From: JALYYC01 sp039922495
Lineage (GTDB): Bacteria; Chloroflexota; Dormibacteria; CF-121
DNA length: 64,000 nt
Direction: 5' to 3'
Assembly (NCBI GenBank): GCA_039922495.1
Contig: JBDTEO010000043.1
Span: forward strand, 1-64,000
This document shows, piece by piece, positions 50,286 through 58,879 of the stretch. The notes beneath the pieces are model-generated. The model ran no database searches. It was not told the origin of the DNA and saw only the letters and a program-made list of their open reading frames with translations. The stretch's first letter is position 1, and each line of letters starts with the position of its first letter. Made by a program: the position numbers and the translations under genes.

Positions 50286-51356
50286 CTACAGGCGAATCGC
50301 GGTCCGGAGCAGCTGCTTGAGCCGCTCCGGCTGGCGCCGGTACCGCTCCCACTCCGCCGGTGATTTCGTCACCTTCTCGAGGAGCGCCCAGAGCACCGAG
50401 TTGACCGGCGTCGGCACATCGTGCTGGCGACCGGCATCGACCACCGCCCCGTTCAGATAGGCGGCTTCCGTCCGTCCCTTCCCGCGGCTCAAATCCCACC
50501 ACAGCGACGGCATCTTGTTGCCGCGTGCCCCGCCGATACGTGGCTCGAGAATCATCTGGGCCAGCAGGGGTGGCAGGTTCAGCGCCCGGCGAAGGCTCGG
50601 CACCGGAAACCCCGGCAGGGCGACGACCGGCAGCCGCATCCGGTCCATCACCGCCACCGCCTCGATGAAGGCGGAGCGTTCGTATCGGAACAGCTCACTG
50701 TCGGCAAAGACGTGGCTGGGCGGCAGGTCCAGGATGGCGCTCTGCGCGTTTCCCAGGATATTGAGCAGCAGCTTCGACCATTTCATCGATCGGAAGTCCG
50801 TGTAGCGGCGTGCCTTCAACCCGGCGTCCGTCAACTTCCGCACCAGCGGCCCGACGTTGACCTCGGGAGAGACCGGCGCCAGCGCCACCCCGCCGCGGCG
50901 GGAGTGCTGGTGGACCAGGCCAGGCTCATCGAGACTGACCGGAAGCGTGAAGCTGCCCGCCAGGAGCGCCTGGTCGGGCATCGCGGCGGCGATGGTTTCC
51001 TCGTTTCCGACGCCATTCTGAAAACTGCCCAGGATCGTGCCCGCCTTCAATATGGGGGCCAGTTGGTCGATCGCATCCATGGTGTCGTAGCCCTTGACGG
51101 TGAGAAAGACGAAGTCGAAGGGACCGCCGGCTTCCGCCACCGTCTGGCGAGCGGCTCGGATGGCCTGATTGCTGACCTTGCCCGCTACCATGGTGCGCAG
51201 ACCGTCGCGGGTCACCGCCTCGACGTGGGGCGGCCGTCCAACCAGCGTCACCTCACTGCCGGTCGCCGCCAGCTTGGCGCCGAGCAACGAGCCGACCGCG
51301 CCAGCCCCGAAGAGGAGGAAGCGGGGTTGACGTTCGGTGGCAGGACGCTCGGACAC
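50286..51356 (-). CDS. Ketopantoate reductase-family protein (PanE/ApbA)
   Basis: 356 residues. N-terminal NAD(P) fold with FGAGAVGSLLGAKLA, VTLVGRPPHVEAV, VFLTVKGYDT and QNGVGNEE; C-terminal ApbA domain with WSKLLLNILGNAQSAIL (catalytic Lys) and the GRTEAAYLNGAVVDAGR segment. Probable NADPH-dependent 2-dehydropantoate reductase for pantothenate and CoA, though the family has other members. GTG start shares a base with the plsY stop, an operon with plsY. Confidence 0.85.
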   Translation of the reverse strand: MSERPATERQPRFLLFGAGAVGSLLGAKLAATGSEVTLVGRPPHVEAVTRDGLRTMVAGKVSNQAIRAARQTVAEAGGPFDFVFLTVKGYDTMDAIDQLAPILKAGTILGSFQNGVGNEETIAAAMPDQALLAGSFTLPVSLDEPGLVHQHSRRGGVALAPVSPEVNVGPLVRKLTDAGLKARRYTDFRSMKWSKLLLNILGNAQSAILDLPPSHVFADSELFRYERSAFIEAVAVMDRMRLPVVALPGFPVPSLRRALNLPPLLAQMILEPRIGGARGNKMPSLWWDLSRGKGRTEAAYLNGAVVDAGRQHDVPTPVNSVLWALLEKVTKSPAEWERYRRQPERLKQLLRTAIRL

Positions 51357-51979
51357 TAGTGGGTGGTGATCTTGAGTTCGCGGCCGGACGCGAGCCGTCC
51401 GATGTTGCTGCGGTGCCGGTAGAAGACCAGGGCGGCAAGGGCGATGCCGAGGAGGATGACGGACCAGCCGACCGGCCGCCAGGCCTGCCAGCCAACCAGG
51501 TGGAGGGCGACCAGGCTCACAAACGCCACCGAAACCGCCACCAGCGACGCCAGGGAGGCGAGCTTGGTGAACTTGATGACAAAGAACCAGGCCAGTGCGC
51601 TGAGGACCAGCGCGACGGGCGCCAGGACCAGCATCACGCCGCCCGAGGTCGCCACGCCCTTTCCGCCCCGGAATCCCAGGTAGATCGACCAGGTGTGGCC
51701 CATCACCGCGGCGAGCCCGATCAAGGGAAGGGTGATCTCGGGCATGCTAACCCCGATGAGAATGCCGGCCAGGACTGGGATAACGCCTTTGAGCCCGTCG
51801 GCGATCAGCGTGAAGGCAAAGGCTCCCGGCCCTCCGGCTCGGTAGACATTGGCAGCGCCGATGTTGCCGCTGCCCAGCCGGCGCACGTCCTGGTTGCGGT
51901 AGACCTTCATCACCAGCCACCCAGAGGGAACCGATCCGAGCAGATAGCCGAAGGCCAACAGCGCGAGCACTTTCAGCAT
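51356..51979 (-). CDS. plsY: Acyl-phosphate:glycerol-3-phosphate acyltransferase PlsY
   Basis: First acyl transfer of phospholipid synthesis. 207 residues, about five helices. GYLLGSVPSGWLV, GSGNIGAANVYR and LGFRGGKGVATSGG are the three PlsY motifs. ATG start, directly preceded by a 9-bp inverted repeat. Followed immediately by the ketopantoate reductase-like gene. Confidence 0.96.
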   Translation of the reverse strand: MLKVLALLAFGYLLGSVPSGWLVMKVYRNQDVRRLGSGNIGAANVYRAGGPGAFAFTLIADGLKGVIPVLAGILIGVSMPEITLPLIGLAAVMGHTWSIYLGFRGGKGVATSGGVMLVLAPVALVLSALAWFFVIKFTKLASLASLVAVSVAFVSLVALHLVGWQAWRPVGWSVILLGIALAALVFYRHRSNIGRLASGRELKITTH

Positions 51980-52009
51980 GGGGCGTCCAGACGGACGCCC
52001 CTCACTATA
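51980..52009 (-). promoter_or_regulatory. Inverted repeat and -10 box before plsY
   Basis: Perfect 9-bp arms GGGGCGTCC/GGACGCCCC (51980-51988 and 51993-52001) with a 4-nt centre sit against the plsY ATG. TATAGT (minus strand, 52004-52009) lies just upstream. The transcript would start inside the repeat. There is no T-run, so an operator is more likely than a terminator. Confidence 0.45.
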
Positions 52010-52027
52010 GCGCCAGTTTCTGAATTT

Positions 52028-53158
52028 TCAGCGGTTCGGCGCGGATGTCCTCGAGGCGGGCAATTCAAAGCTGAATTCGCTTCCCGAGCCGGCCTGGCTC
52101 TTGACGCTGATTCGGCCTTGATGCGCCCGCGCCACCTCGCGGACCATATAGAGCCCGATCCCCATCCCGACCAGGTGCTGACTTCCGTCGGTTTCGATCC
52201 GGGAGAAGCGCTCGAAGAGCCGGCCCTGGTCGGCCATCGCGATGCCGAAGCCGTCGTCCGCCACGCGGATCAACCAGGCACGCGCCGTCCGGGTGATGCT
52301 GGTGTCGATCCGGCCGCCCGGGCCCGGTCGAAAGCGGACCGCGTTGTCGAGCAATTCCCGCAAGGCCAGGCGAAGCCAGTACGCGTTGCCCACGACGGTG
52401 GCCGTCGGCTGGACGAACTGGAAATCGATGGCGAGGTCGGGAAAACGGCGCTGGAGTTCCTCGACCACCGGCTCGAGCAGCTTAACCAGGTCCAGTTGAT
52501 CCGTGTGCAGCGCTGGTCCCAGCTCGTCGAGCCGGGCGACGAGCGACAGGTCCGTGATCAGGCGGCTGAGCTGCTTCGCCTTCTCGTAGATCCGCACGCC
52601 GGCGAGGTGTTGGTGCTCAGTGCTCAGCCCGCCCTGGGCCAGGAGGGATGCATACCCGTGAATCACCCCCAGCGGCGTCCGAAGCTCGTGCGCGGCCAGG
52701 TTGAGAAATTCGCTCTTGACCGCATTGACCTCGAGCAGCCGTTCCAGGTCCGAATCGGATTGCGCGTCTGTTTTGGCGATCAAGCCAACCAGCAGGTGGT
52801 CGACCGAATGATCGACGCCCTTCAGTGGCTGAATGAACCACTGCCACGGCTGACGTCCGAGGACCAGGCTCGATTCATAGGGCCGTCCCGTCCCCGCCAC
52901 GCTGCGATAGGGCCCTGGGTCTGACAGGGGATGCGCACTCGGGGTCAGCTCGACGATCGGGCGGCCCACGGCTTCGGCGGCAGGCCGGTTGAAGAGCTTC
53001 GCCATTCGGTCATTCAGGCTGAAAACGCGCAGATCGCCAGCGAGCACGATCGCCACCGGAATCGGGATCGCCTGGATGACTTCCGTGACAGGCGCCAGGA
53101 AGCGCTCAGAGAGGGCCGTTTCGAGCAGTTGCGCGATCGCCTCGGCGCGACGGTCCAT
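52028..53158 (-). CDS. Cytoplasmic PAS-domain sensor histidine kinase
   Basis: 376 residues from ATG 53158 (a TTG at 53197 would add 13). No membrane helix: an N-terminal PAS domain (AIPIPVAIVLAGDLRVFSLND), HisKA with phospho-acceptor His in NLAAHELRTPLGVIHG, N-box ELLDNAVRF and G boxes VADDGFGIA and GMGIGLYMV. No response regulator is adjacent. A GGGAGAAG site supports the ATG. Located upstream of plsY on the same strand with a 48-bp gap. Confidence 0.88.
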   Translation of the reverse strand: MDRRAEAIAQLLETALSERFLAPVTEVIQAIPIPVAIVLAGDLRVFSLNDRMAKLFNRPAAEAVGRPIVELTPSAHPLSDPGPYRSVAGTGRPYESSLVLGRQPWQWFIQPLKGVDHSVDHLLVGLIAKTDAQSDSDLERLLEVNAVKSEFLNLAAHELRTPLGVIHGYASLLAQGGLSTEHQHLAGVRIYEKAKQLSRLITDLSLVARLDELGPALHTDQLDLVKLLEPVVEELQRRFPDLAIDFQFVQPTATVVGNAYWLRLALRELLDNAVRFRPGPGGRIDTSITRTARAWLIRVADDGFGIAMADQGRLFERFSRIETDGSQHLVGMGIGLYMVREVARAHQGRISVKSQAGSGSEFSFELPASRTSAPNR

Positions 53159-53202
53159 TCGGAAAACTTCTCCCAATTCGGCTGATAGACTGGTCAACGC
53201 TC

Positions 53203-53676
53203 GTGCCAGACCGCGACCGACTCAATGATGAAAGCACATATCAGCGCTGCTTTGCCTGCGGTCATCGGAATGAGAGCGGTCTCAAGATGGTCTTCCGGCG
53301 AGAAGGCGAGCGGGTAGTGGCCGACTACACGCCCTCGGAGAACCAGCAGGGCTTTCCCGGTGTTCTCCACGGCGGCATCATCGCCACCCTCCTGGACGAG
53401 ACGATGGGCCGGACCGGTGCGCTCCGGCAGGAGTGGCTGATGACGGGCAAGCTGGATATTCGTTACAAACAACCCGCGCCAATTGACCAGCCGATGCGGG
53501 TCTGGGCCGAGATCGCGCGCGAACGCGCCGGCGCCATCGACGCGGTCGGCGCCGTGGAACTTCTCGACGGCACGGTGGTAGCCGAGGCTCGCGGCCTGTT
53601 TCTGCGTCTCCCTGATGAGGTTCGCGCTAAGACGCTGGCGCAGTATCCCGAATTCGTGAACTACTGGCAACCCTAG
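53203..53676 (+). CDS. PaaI-type hotdog thioesterase
   Basis: 157 residues, hotdog fold. CFACGHRNESGLKM at the start and QGFPGVLHGGIIATLLDETMG in the active-site helix fit acyl-CoA thioesterases of the PaaI/YigI type. GTG start. Two bases separate it from the acyl-CoA dehydrogenase, suggesting a shared role in acyl-CoA turnover. TAGACT (53186-53191) lies 11 nt before the start. Confidence 0.87.
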   Translation: MPDRDRLNDESTYQRCFACGHRNESGLKMVFRREGERVVADYTPSENQQGFPGVLHGGIIATLLDETMGRTGALRQEWLMTGKLDIRYKQPAPIDQPMRVWAEIARERAGAIDAVGAVELLDGTVVAEARGLFLRLPDEVRAKTLAQYPEFVNYWQP

Positions 53677-53678
53677 GA

Positions 53679-54827
53679 GTGCGCCGCTCGCACCTCTTCA
53701 GTTCTGAGCACGACGAGTTTCGGAATACCGTCCGCCGCTACATCCAGAAGGAGATCCGTCCGCAGGTGGACGCCTGGGAGGAGGCGCAGCAATTTCCGCG
53801 GGAGTTGTTCACGCGCTTCGGCGAACTTGAGCTGCTAGGCCTGAAATATCCGGTGGCGTATGGCGGCACGGACGCGGGCGTGATCTACGAAGCCATTCTG
53901 TTCGAGGAACTGGGGCGTTGCGGCTCCGGGGGCGTGGCCGCCGGTATCGGGGCGCACGTGGCGATCGCGACGCCGCCAATCTTCAATTTCGGCAGTGAAG
54001 AGCAGCGCCAGCGCTGGATCCCGCCGGCGATCAGCGGCAAGGTGGTCGCCGCCCTCGGGGTCACCGAGCCGAGCGGCGGCTCCGACATCGCCCACGTGGA
54101 GACCACCGCGAGGCGGGTTGGCGATGCGTATGTCGTCAACGGGACCAAGACGTTCATCACTAATGGGGCCGAGGCCGACCTGGTGGTCTTGCTGGTTCGC
54201 ACGACACCGGAAGGCGGCCACCACGGACTCTCGATGCTGGTGGTCGAGCGGGGGACGCCCGGCTTCTCGGTTGGTCGCAAGCTGAACAAGCTGGGCTGGC
54301 GGGCGTCCGACACGGCCGAGCTCGTCTTCCAGGACTGCCGGATCCCGGTCGCGAACCGGCTTGGCGAGGAAAATCGCGGCTTCTTGATGGCGGTCCAGAA
54401 CTTCGAATGGGAGCGACTTTGGATTGCGATCGGCGCCGTCGAAGAGGCCCAGCGGAGCATGGAGCTCGCCATCGAGTATGCGGGGAACCGCGTCCAGTTT
54501 GGCAAGCCCCTGAGCGCCATGCAGGTGACCCGCCACAAGATTGCCGATATGGCCCTGCTGATCGAGCAGGCCCGCCAGCTGACCTATCACGCACTCTGGC
54601 TGCACTCGCAGAAATTGCCCTGCATCAGGGAGGTTTCGCTGGCGAAGATCGCCGCCACGGAGGCCAACGTCAAGGTCGCCGACCAGGCGCTCCAGATCCA
54701 CGGCGGCTACGGGTACATGATGGAATATCCGATCCAGCGGGCCTGGCGCGACGCGCGGCTCGGCCCGATCGGGGCCGGCACGAACGAGATCATGCGCGAG
54801 ATCGTAGCCAAGGAGCTCGATCTATGA
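53679..54827 (+). CDS. Acyl-CoA dehydrogenase
   Basis: 382 residues, three-domain ACAD fold. FAD/substrate signatures AALGVTEPSGGSD, NGTKTFITNGAEADLVV, DQALQIHGGYGYMMEYP and RDARLGPIGAGTNEIMREI. The catalytic Glu of medium-chain enzymes (YEGT) is Ala here (GAGT), so the base probably lies in another helix as in long-chain or isovaleryl types. GTG start. Its C-terminal AKELDL is echoed by the small ORF that overlaps its stop. Confidence 0.94.
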   Translation: MRRSHLFSSEHDEFRNTVRRYIQKEIRPQVDAWEEAQQFPRELFTRFGELELLGLKYPVAYGGTDAGVIYEAILFEELGRCGSGGVAAGIGAHVAIATPPIFNFGSEEQRQRWIPPAISGKVVAALGVTEPSGGSDIAHVETTARRVGDAYVVNGTKTFITNGAEADLVVLLVRTTPEGGHHGLSMLVVERGTPGFSVGRKLNKLGWRASDTAELVFQDCRIPVANRLGEENRGFLMAVQNFEWERLWIAIGAVEEAQRSMELAIEYAGNRVQFGKPLSAMQVTRHKIADMALLIEQARQLTYHALWLHSQKLPCIREVSLAKIAATEANVKVADQALQIHGGYGYMMEYPIQRAWRDARLGPIGAGTNEIMREIVAKELDL

Positions 54828-54928
54828 AAAGCAACTGCCTCATCGGGGGTAAACCTCTCAAACCCTCGCATCGCACTAAAGCGCGGCTCACGAGGGGCGA
54901 GGCCCCGGCCAAGGAACTGGATCTGTAA
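54824..54928 (+). CDS. 34-codon ORF repeating the end of the acyl-CoA dehydrogenase
   Basis: ATG overlaps the dehydrogenase stop (ATGA). It encodes a 34-residue basic peptide ending APAKELDL, matching the VAKELDL end of the upstream protein, although the DNA differs at several bases. Either a small coupled peptide or a remnant of a duplicated or inserted 3' end. The stop overlaps the ATC where the next gene should begin. Confidence 0.35.
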   Translation: MKSNCLIGGKPLKPSHRTKARLTRGEAPAKELDL

Positions 54929-55365
54929 TCGTCACCGTCGAGCGCGACATCGTTATCCAGGCGCCGGCGGAGGACATCTTCGAGGCTCTGGCCAACTTCG
55001 GCGAGGGTTCGCGCTGGTACACCGGCGTGGCCGAAGCGGAGTACGAGCCACCCCAGCCGATTGTCGCGGGCACGCGAATCACGCAGGTCCGCGTCCAGGG
55101 TACGCGCCGGGAGTTGACCCGATACGTGGTCAAAGCCTACGATTCCGGTCGGGGGCTGACGCTCGAGTCAGTGGGGGCCATGCCCCCGTCGACGATCCGC
55201 TACAGCCTGGCTGACGCGTCTCCGGGGGTGAGGCTTAGCTGTTCGATCGAGGTGAAGACGGGCGGTCTGCTGTTCCGCCTTGTCGAGTCACGCCTCCGGC
55301 GTGACCTGGACACGAAGTTGGGCGAGACGCTGGATGCCTTTTGCCAGGCGATGGAACGGGCCTAG
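54928..55365 (+). CDS. SRPBCC (polyketide cyclase-like) protein with apparent ATC start
   Basis: About 145 residues. The typical SRPBCC N-terminus VTVERDIVIQAPAEDIFEAL is encoded from 54931. No ATG, GTG or TTG occurs in this frame between the stop at 54877 and GTG 55027, which would drop a third of the fold's start. ATC 54928 sits where the initiator Met belongs, overlapping the stop of the small ORF (TAATC). AAGGA lies about 12 nt upstream. Ligand unknown. Confidence 0.6.
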   Translation: MVTVERDIVIQAPAEDIFEALANFGEGSRWYTGVAEAEYEPPQPIVAGTRITQVRVQGTRRELTRYVVKAYDSGRGLTLESVGAMPPSTIRYSLADASPGVRLSCSIEVKTGGLLFRLVESRLRRDLDTKLGETLDAFCQAMERA

Positions 55366-55417
55366 CGGGGCTCGACGAGCTGGCGGCCCACCGCGTTTGT
55401 TGAAACGGAGGGCTGGC

Positions 55418-55423
55418 TAGACT
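55418..55423 (+). promoter_or_regulatory. Leaderless-type -10 box for the AAA/VWA gene
   Basis: TAGACT ends 7 nt before the second of two tandem ATG codons (55431) and 4 nt before the first (55428), which favours the second. Confidence 0.4.
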
Positions 55424-55430
55424 CAAGATG

Positions 55431-57512
55431 ATGCCCTTCGAATCGACGCTCCCATTCAGTTCCCTGGTGGGCCAGGAGACGATGAAGCGCGCGCTGTTGC
55501 TCAACGCCATCGACCCGGCGATCGGCGGCGTGCTGATCCGCGGCGATCGCGGGACGGCGAAGTCCTCGGCGGTCCGCGCGCTCGCCCGGCTGCTCCCGGA
55601 CTACGAGGCTGTCGAGGGCTGTCCCTATCGCTGCGATCCGGCGGTCCCGGCCCGGTACTGCGACGACTGCCGCCGCCGGTCCTCCGCCGGGCCGCTACCG
55701 GTGAGCCGCCAATCGATGCGAATCGTCGACTTGCCGATCAACGCGTCGGAAGACCGGTTGGTGGGTTCGATCGACATCGAAGCCGCCATGCGCGCCGGCG
55801 CCCGTCGCTTTCAGCCCGGCGTGCTGGCCGAGGCCAATCGAAACATTCTGTACGTCGACGAGGTGAACCTGCTCGACGATCACCTGGTCGACGTCCTCCT
55901 CGATGCCGCCGCGATGGGCGTGAACGTGGTCGAGCGCGAGGGGATCTCGGTGGTCCACCCAGCGCATTTCATCCTGGTCGGCACCATGAACCCGGAAGAA
56001 GGCGAGCTGCGCCCGCAGTTGCTCGATCGGTTCGGGCTCTGCGTCGACGTCCATACGCTGACCGACATCGATGCGCGACTTCGAGTGATCCAGCTGGAGC
56101 GTGACTTCCTCGAGGATGCCGGCCAGGTCGTCGCCCAGGCAGCACAGCCCGAGCAGGATCTGCGCGCCTCGCTTGCCGCCGCCCACGATCACCTGGTCTC
56201 GGTCGAGCTTCCCGACGCGATCCGGTCGCTGATCGCCCAACTGTGCCTCGATGGATCGGTCGCCGGACACCGCGCGGACCTGGTCGTGGCTCGGACCGCC
56301 CGGGCCCTCTGCGCGCTCAGGGGTGGTGACACGGTCAACCTTGATGACGTGATCCAGGCGCTGGAACTGGGCCTGGCGCACCGCCGGCGCGAGCTGGGGG
56401 GAGAGAAGCAGGTCCATACTCAGGATCTCGCCGTGCGGGCCGCAGAGCAACTGTCCCAGATCCAGGCGGCGGCTCCGACCGAGAACGGCCAGCAGGTCCA
56501 GGGTGAGGCGACGCAGACCGAAGGGGCGTCCGGTGGAGATGCCACCGAAGGCTGGACCACGGCGCACTCCCAGGAATCGCAGGCGAGCGAGGCCGCGGGC
56601 GCCGAGCCGGAGACCGTGATCCAACTCCCGACCTTCAGTGTCAAGAAGCTGGACCTCCCTCGCGAGCGCCGGGCGCGCCGCGCGGCTGGGAAACGAACCA
56701 GCACCAAGAGCGAGACTAAGCGTGGCCGCTACGTGCGGAGCGCCCAGGCTGAGAAGGTGACCGATGTCGCGTTCGATGCCACCGTGCGCGCCGCTGCGCC
56801 GTACCAGGTAGGCCGTCGGCAGGCGGCGGTTGCCGGCGGTCCCGCCCTACAGCTCGAGCGCCAGGACCTTCGGCAGAAGGTCCGCGAGCGGAAGACGGGC
56901 AACCTGATCGTCTTCGTCGTCGACGCCAGCGCCTCGATGGATGCGGAGCAGCGGATGCTCGCCACCAAAGGCGCCATTCTGTCGCTCCTGCGTCATGCCT
57001 ACGTGCGGCGAGACAAGGTTTCGCTGGTCGCCTTCAGCGGCCGCAACGCCCGGGTCGTGCTGCGCCCCACCTCCAGCGTCGACCTGGCCGAGCGCCGCCT
57101 CGAGCGACTCAACATCGGCGGGACGACCCCGCTGACGCACGGCCTCATGACCGCCCTCAAGTTGATCAAGACCGAGCGGCTTCGCGACCCGAGGGTGTAC
57201 CCGCTGATCGTGCTGATCAGCGATGGTCGTGGCAACATCAGCCTCTTCGGCGAGGAGCCCCTGCTCGAGGCGCAGCGAACCGCGGCGCAGATCAACCAGG
57301 AGGGGATCCGGGCGATGGTCATCGACTCAACCCGGGATTTCAGCGGCCAGCCCGGCCACCCGCGCAGCCGGGTGACGAGCCTCTACGGCGCCTACGCCTT
57401 CAACGTCTGCGCCGACCTCGCCGAACGGCTCGGTGGCCGCTACTACGGACTCTTCGACCTGTCGCAAGCATCCATCGTCGACACGGTGCAGCGTGAGATG
57501 CTTAGGAGTTGA
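55431..57512 (+). CDS. Mg-chelatase-type AAA+ ATPase fused to a VWA domain (ChlI-ChlD/BchD-like)
   Basis: 693 residues. AAA+ half: Walker A GDRGTAKSS (38-46), ASEDRLVGSIDIEAAM, Walker B ILYVDEVNLLDDHL, sensor GTMNPEEGELRPQLLDRFG. A four-cysteine insertion (EGCPYRCDP, YCDDCRR) may bind zinc. Acidic/Gln-rich linker about 345-400, then a VWA domain with MIDAS FVVDASASMD. Such proteins pair with a ChlI ATPase and a large chelatase (ChlH or CobN). No ChlH/CobN is in the window, so a cobaltochelatase or protein-remodelling role is open. Confidence 0.87.
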   Translation: MPFESTLPFSSLVGQETMKRALLLNAIDPAIGGVLIRGDRGTAKSSAVRALARLLPDYEAVEGCPYRCDPAVPARYCDDCRRRSSAGPLPVSRQSMRIVDLPINASEDRLVGSIDIEAAMRAGARRFQPGVLAEANRNILYVDEVNLLDDHLVDVLLDAAAMGVNVVEREGISVVHPAHFILVGTMNPEEGELRPQLLDRFGLCVDVHTLTDIDARLRVIQLERDFLEDAGQVVAQAAQPEQDLRASLAAAHDHLVSVELPDAIRSLIAQLCLDGSVAGHRADLVVARTARALCALRGGDTVNLDDVIQALELGLAHRRRELGGEKQVHTQDLAVRAAEQLSQIQAAAPTENGQQVQGEATQTEGASGGDATEGWTTAHSQESQASEAAGAEPETVIQLPTFSVKKLDLPRERRARRAAGKRTSTKSETKRGRYVRSAQAEKVTDVAFDATVRAAAPYQVGRRQAAVAGGPALQLERQDLRQKVRERKTGNLIVFVVDASASMDAEQRMLATKGAILSLLRHAYVRRDKVSLVAFSGRNARVVLRPTSSVDLAERRLERLNIGGTTPLTHGLMTALKLIKTERLRDPRVYPLIVLISDGRGNISLFGEEPLLEAQRTAAQINQEGIRAMVIDSTRDFSGQPGHPRSRVTSLYGAYAFNVCADLAERLGGRYYGLFDLSQASIVDTVQREMLRS

Positions 57513-57514
57513 CG

Positions 57515-58546
57515 ATGGAACGGTTCACCTATCCCTTCAGCGGGATCGTCGGCCAGGACAAAATGAAACTGGCCCTGATCTTGAACGCCATCCATCCAGC
57601 CATCGGCGGCGTGCTAATCCGTGGCGAAAAGGGAACCGGGAAGTCGACCGCGGTGCGCGCGCTCGCCCGGCTCCTGCCCGAGCTCACCGTGGTCGCGGAT
57701 TGCGTCTACCGCTGCGATCCGGATGCCAAGGAAGCGCTGTGTCCCGATTGCCGCGAGCGGGTCGTTAGAGGCGAAACGTTGCCGCGGGCGCGCCGACGGA
57801 TGCGCGTCGTCGAGCTGCCCATCAACGCCTCCGAAGATCGGGTGGTTGGCGCGATCGACATCGAAGCTGCCATCAAGAGTGGCGAGCGTCGCTTCGAGCC
57901 CGGTGTGCTTGCCGAGGCGAACCGGAACATCCTGTACGTCGACGAGGTCAACCTGCTCGACGACCACCTGGTCGACGTCTTGCTCGACGCCGCGGCGATG
58001 GGGGTGAACGTTGTCGAGCGCGAGGGGATTTCCATCTGGCACCCGGCGCGCTTCATCCTGGTCGGCACCATGAACCCCGAAGAGGGCGACCTGCGGCCGC
58101 AATTGCTCGACCGGTTCGGCCTGGCGGTCGATGTCGAGGGGATCAAGGATATTGGCCAGCGCGTCCAGATCGTCGAGCGGCGCGAAGAGTGGGAGTCCGA
58201 TCCAGCCGGCTTCAGCCAGCGATTCGCCGACGAAGATTCGGAGATCGGCGAGCGGATCGCCGCGGCGATCGTCCGATTCCCGTCGGTGAGGATGCCGGTG
58301 GCGATTCTCCGCGGTCTTGCCGAGCTCAACGTGAGCCTCCAGGTTGACGGCCACCGCGCCGACCTGGTGGGTCGCAAGGCGTCCCAGGCGCTCGCCGCCT
58401 ACCGGTCCGTGGGCGAGGTCGGCGTCAACGAGGTCAACGAGGTCGCCGACATGGTGCTGGCGCACCGGGTCAAGGCGGGTGGCCGCCGGGAGCTCGGCGC
58501 CATCGGCCAGAGCGTATCCGGTGCGACCCGAGCGTCCAGGAGTTAG
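57515..58546 (+). CDS. Mg-chelatase ChlI/BchI-like AAA+ ATPase
   Basis: 343 residues, closely similar to the N-terminal half of the preceding protein. Walker A GEKGTGKST, INASEDRVVGAIDIEAAI, ILYVDEVNLLDDHL, GTMNPEEGDLRPQLLDRFG. The four-cysteine insertion is kept (DCVYRCDP, LCPDCRER). ATG 57515 is chosen, with GGAG 6 nt upstream; TTG 57509 is also in frame. A tandem pair from gene duplication, probably forming a mixed AAA+ ring. Confidence 0.9.
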   Translation: MERFTYPFSGIVGQDKMKLALILNAIHPAIGGVLIRGEKGTGKSTAVRALARLLPELTVVADCVYRCDPDAKEALCPDCRERVVRGETLPRARRRMRVVELPINASEDRVVGAIDIEAAIKSGERRFEPGVLAEANRNILYVDEVNLLDDHLVDVLLDAAAMGVNVVEREGISIWHPARFILVGTMNPEEGDLRPQLLDRFGLAVDVEGIKDIGQRVQIVERREEWESDPAGFSQRFADEDSEIGERIAAAIVRFPSVRMPVAILRGLAELNVSLQVDGHRADLVGRKASQALAAYRSVGEVGVNEVNEVADMVLAHRVKAGGRRELGAIGQSVSGATRASRS

Positions 58547-58559
58547 AGGGAGGGTCATC

Positions 58560-58769
58560 ATGGCCGTTGTCGATGCGGGCACGTGTCTCGGTTGTAAGAG
58601 TCCTCTGCAGTCCCTTGGGGTCGAACATCTGCGAGTCGGCGGCGTGAGCGGTGGCTGGCGGATGTTGATGGGCGACTGGGCAGAGGTCGGCGAAGGGATC
58701 CTCGATGTCGAGCTGCTTGCCTGCCGGAACTGCCGCCGCATCGAGCTGCGCGTGCCCGAGCGCCGTTAG
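58560..58769 (+). CDS. 69-residue zinc-ribbon protein next to the chelatase-type ATPases
   Basis: Starts 13 nt after the ATPase stop with a strong site (AGAGGGAGGG). GTCLGCKSP and ACRNCRRIEL form two CxxC pairs about 40 residues apart, a likely zinc ribbon. No other domain. Operon position suggests a metal or RNA role with the AAA+ pair; function unknown. Confidence 0.65.
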   Translation: MAVVDAGTCLGCKSPLQSLGVEHLRVGGVSGGWRMLMGDWAEVGEGILDVELLACRNCRRIELRVPERR

Positions 58770-58867
58770 CTTCAGGCCGTCGAGCCACCGTTTCTGAAGG
58801 CGGATTAGCAGCTTGTAAGTTCACCCGCACTTTCAGCCCAGCAAGTCCCATATTTCGGATAGGCAGA

Positions 58868-58873
58868 TAAACT
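58868..58873 (+). promoter_or_regulatory. Leaderless-type -10 box for lepA
   Basis: TAAACT ends 6 nt before GTG 58880. The 110-bp gap before lepA holds no other feature I can name. Confidence 0.45.
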
Positions 58874-58879
58874 CCCTTC

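Noticed and set aside
55431..58546. Chlorophyll or bacteriochlorophyll synthesis genes
   Set aside because: The ATPases resemble ChlI/ChlD, but no ChlH or other photosynthesis gene is present; such ATPases occur widely in non-phototrophs.
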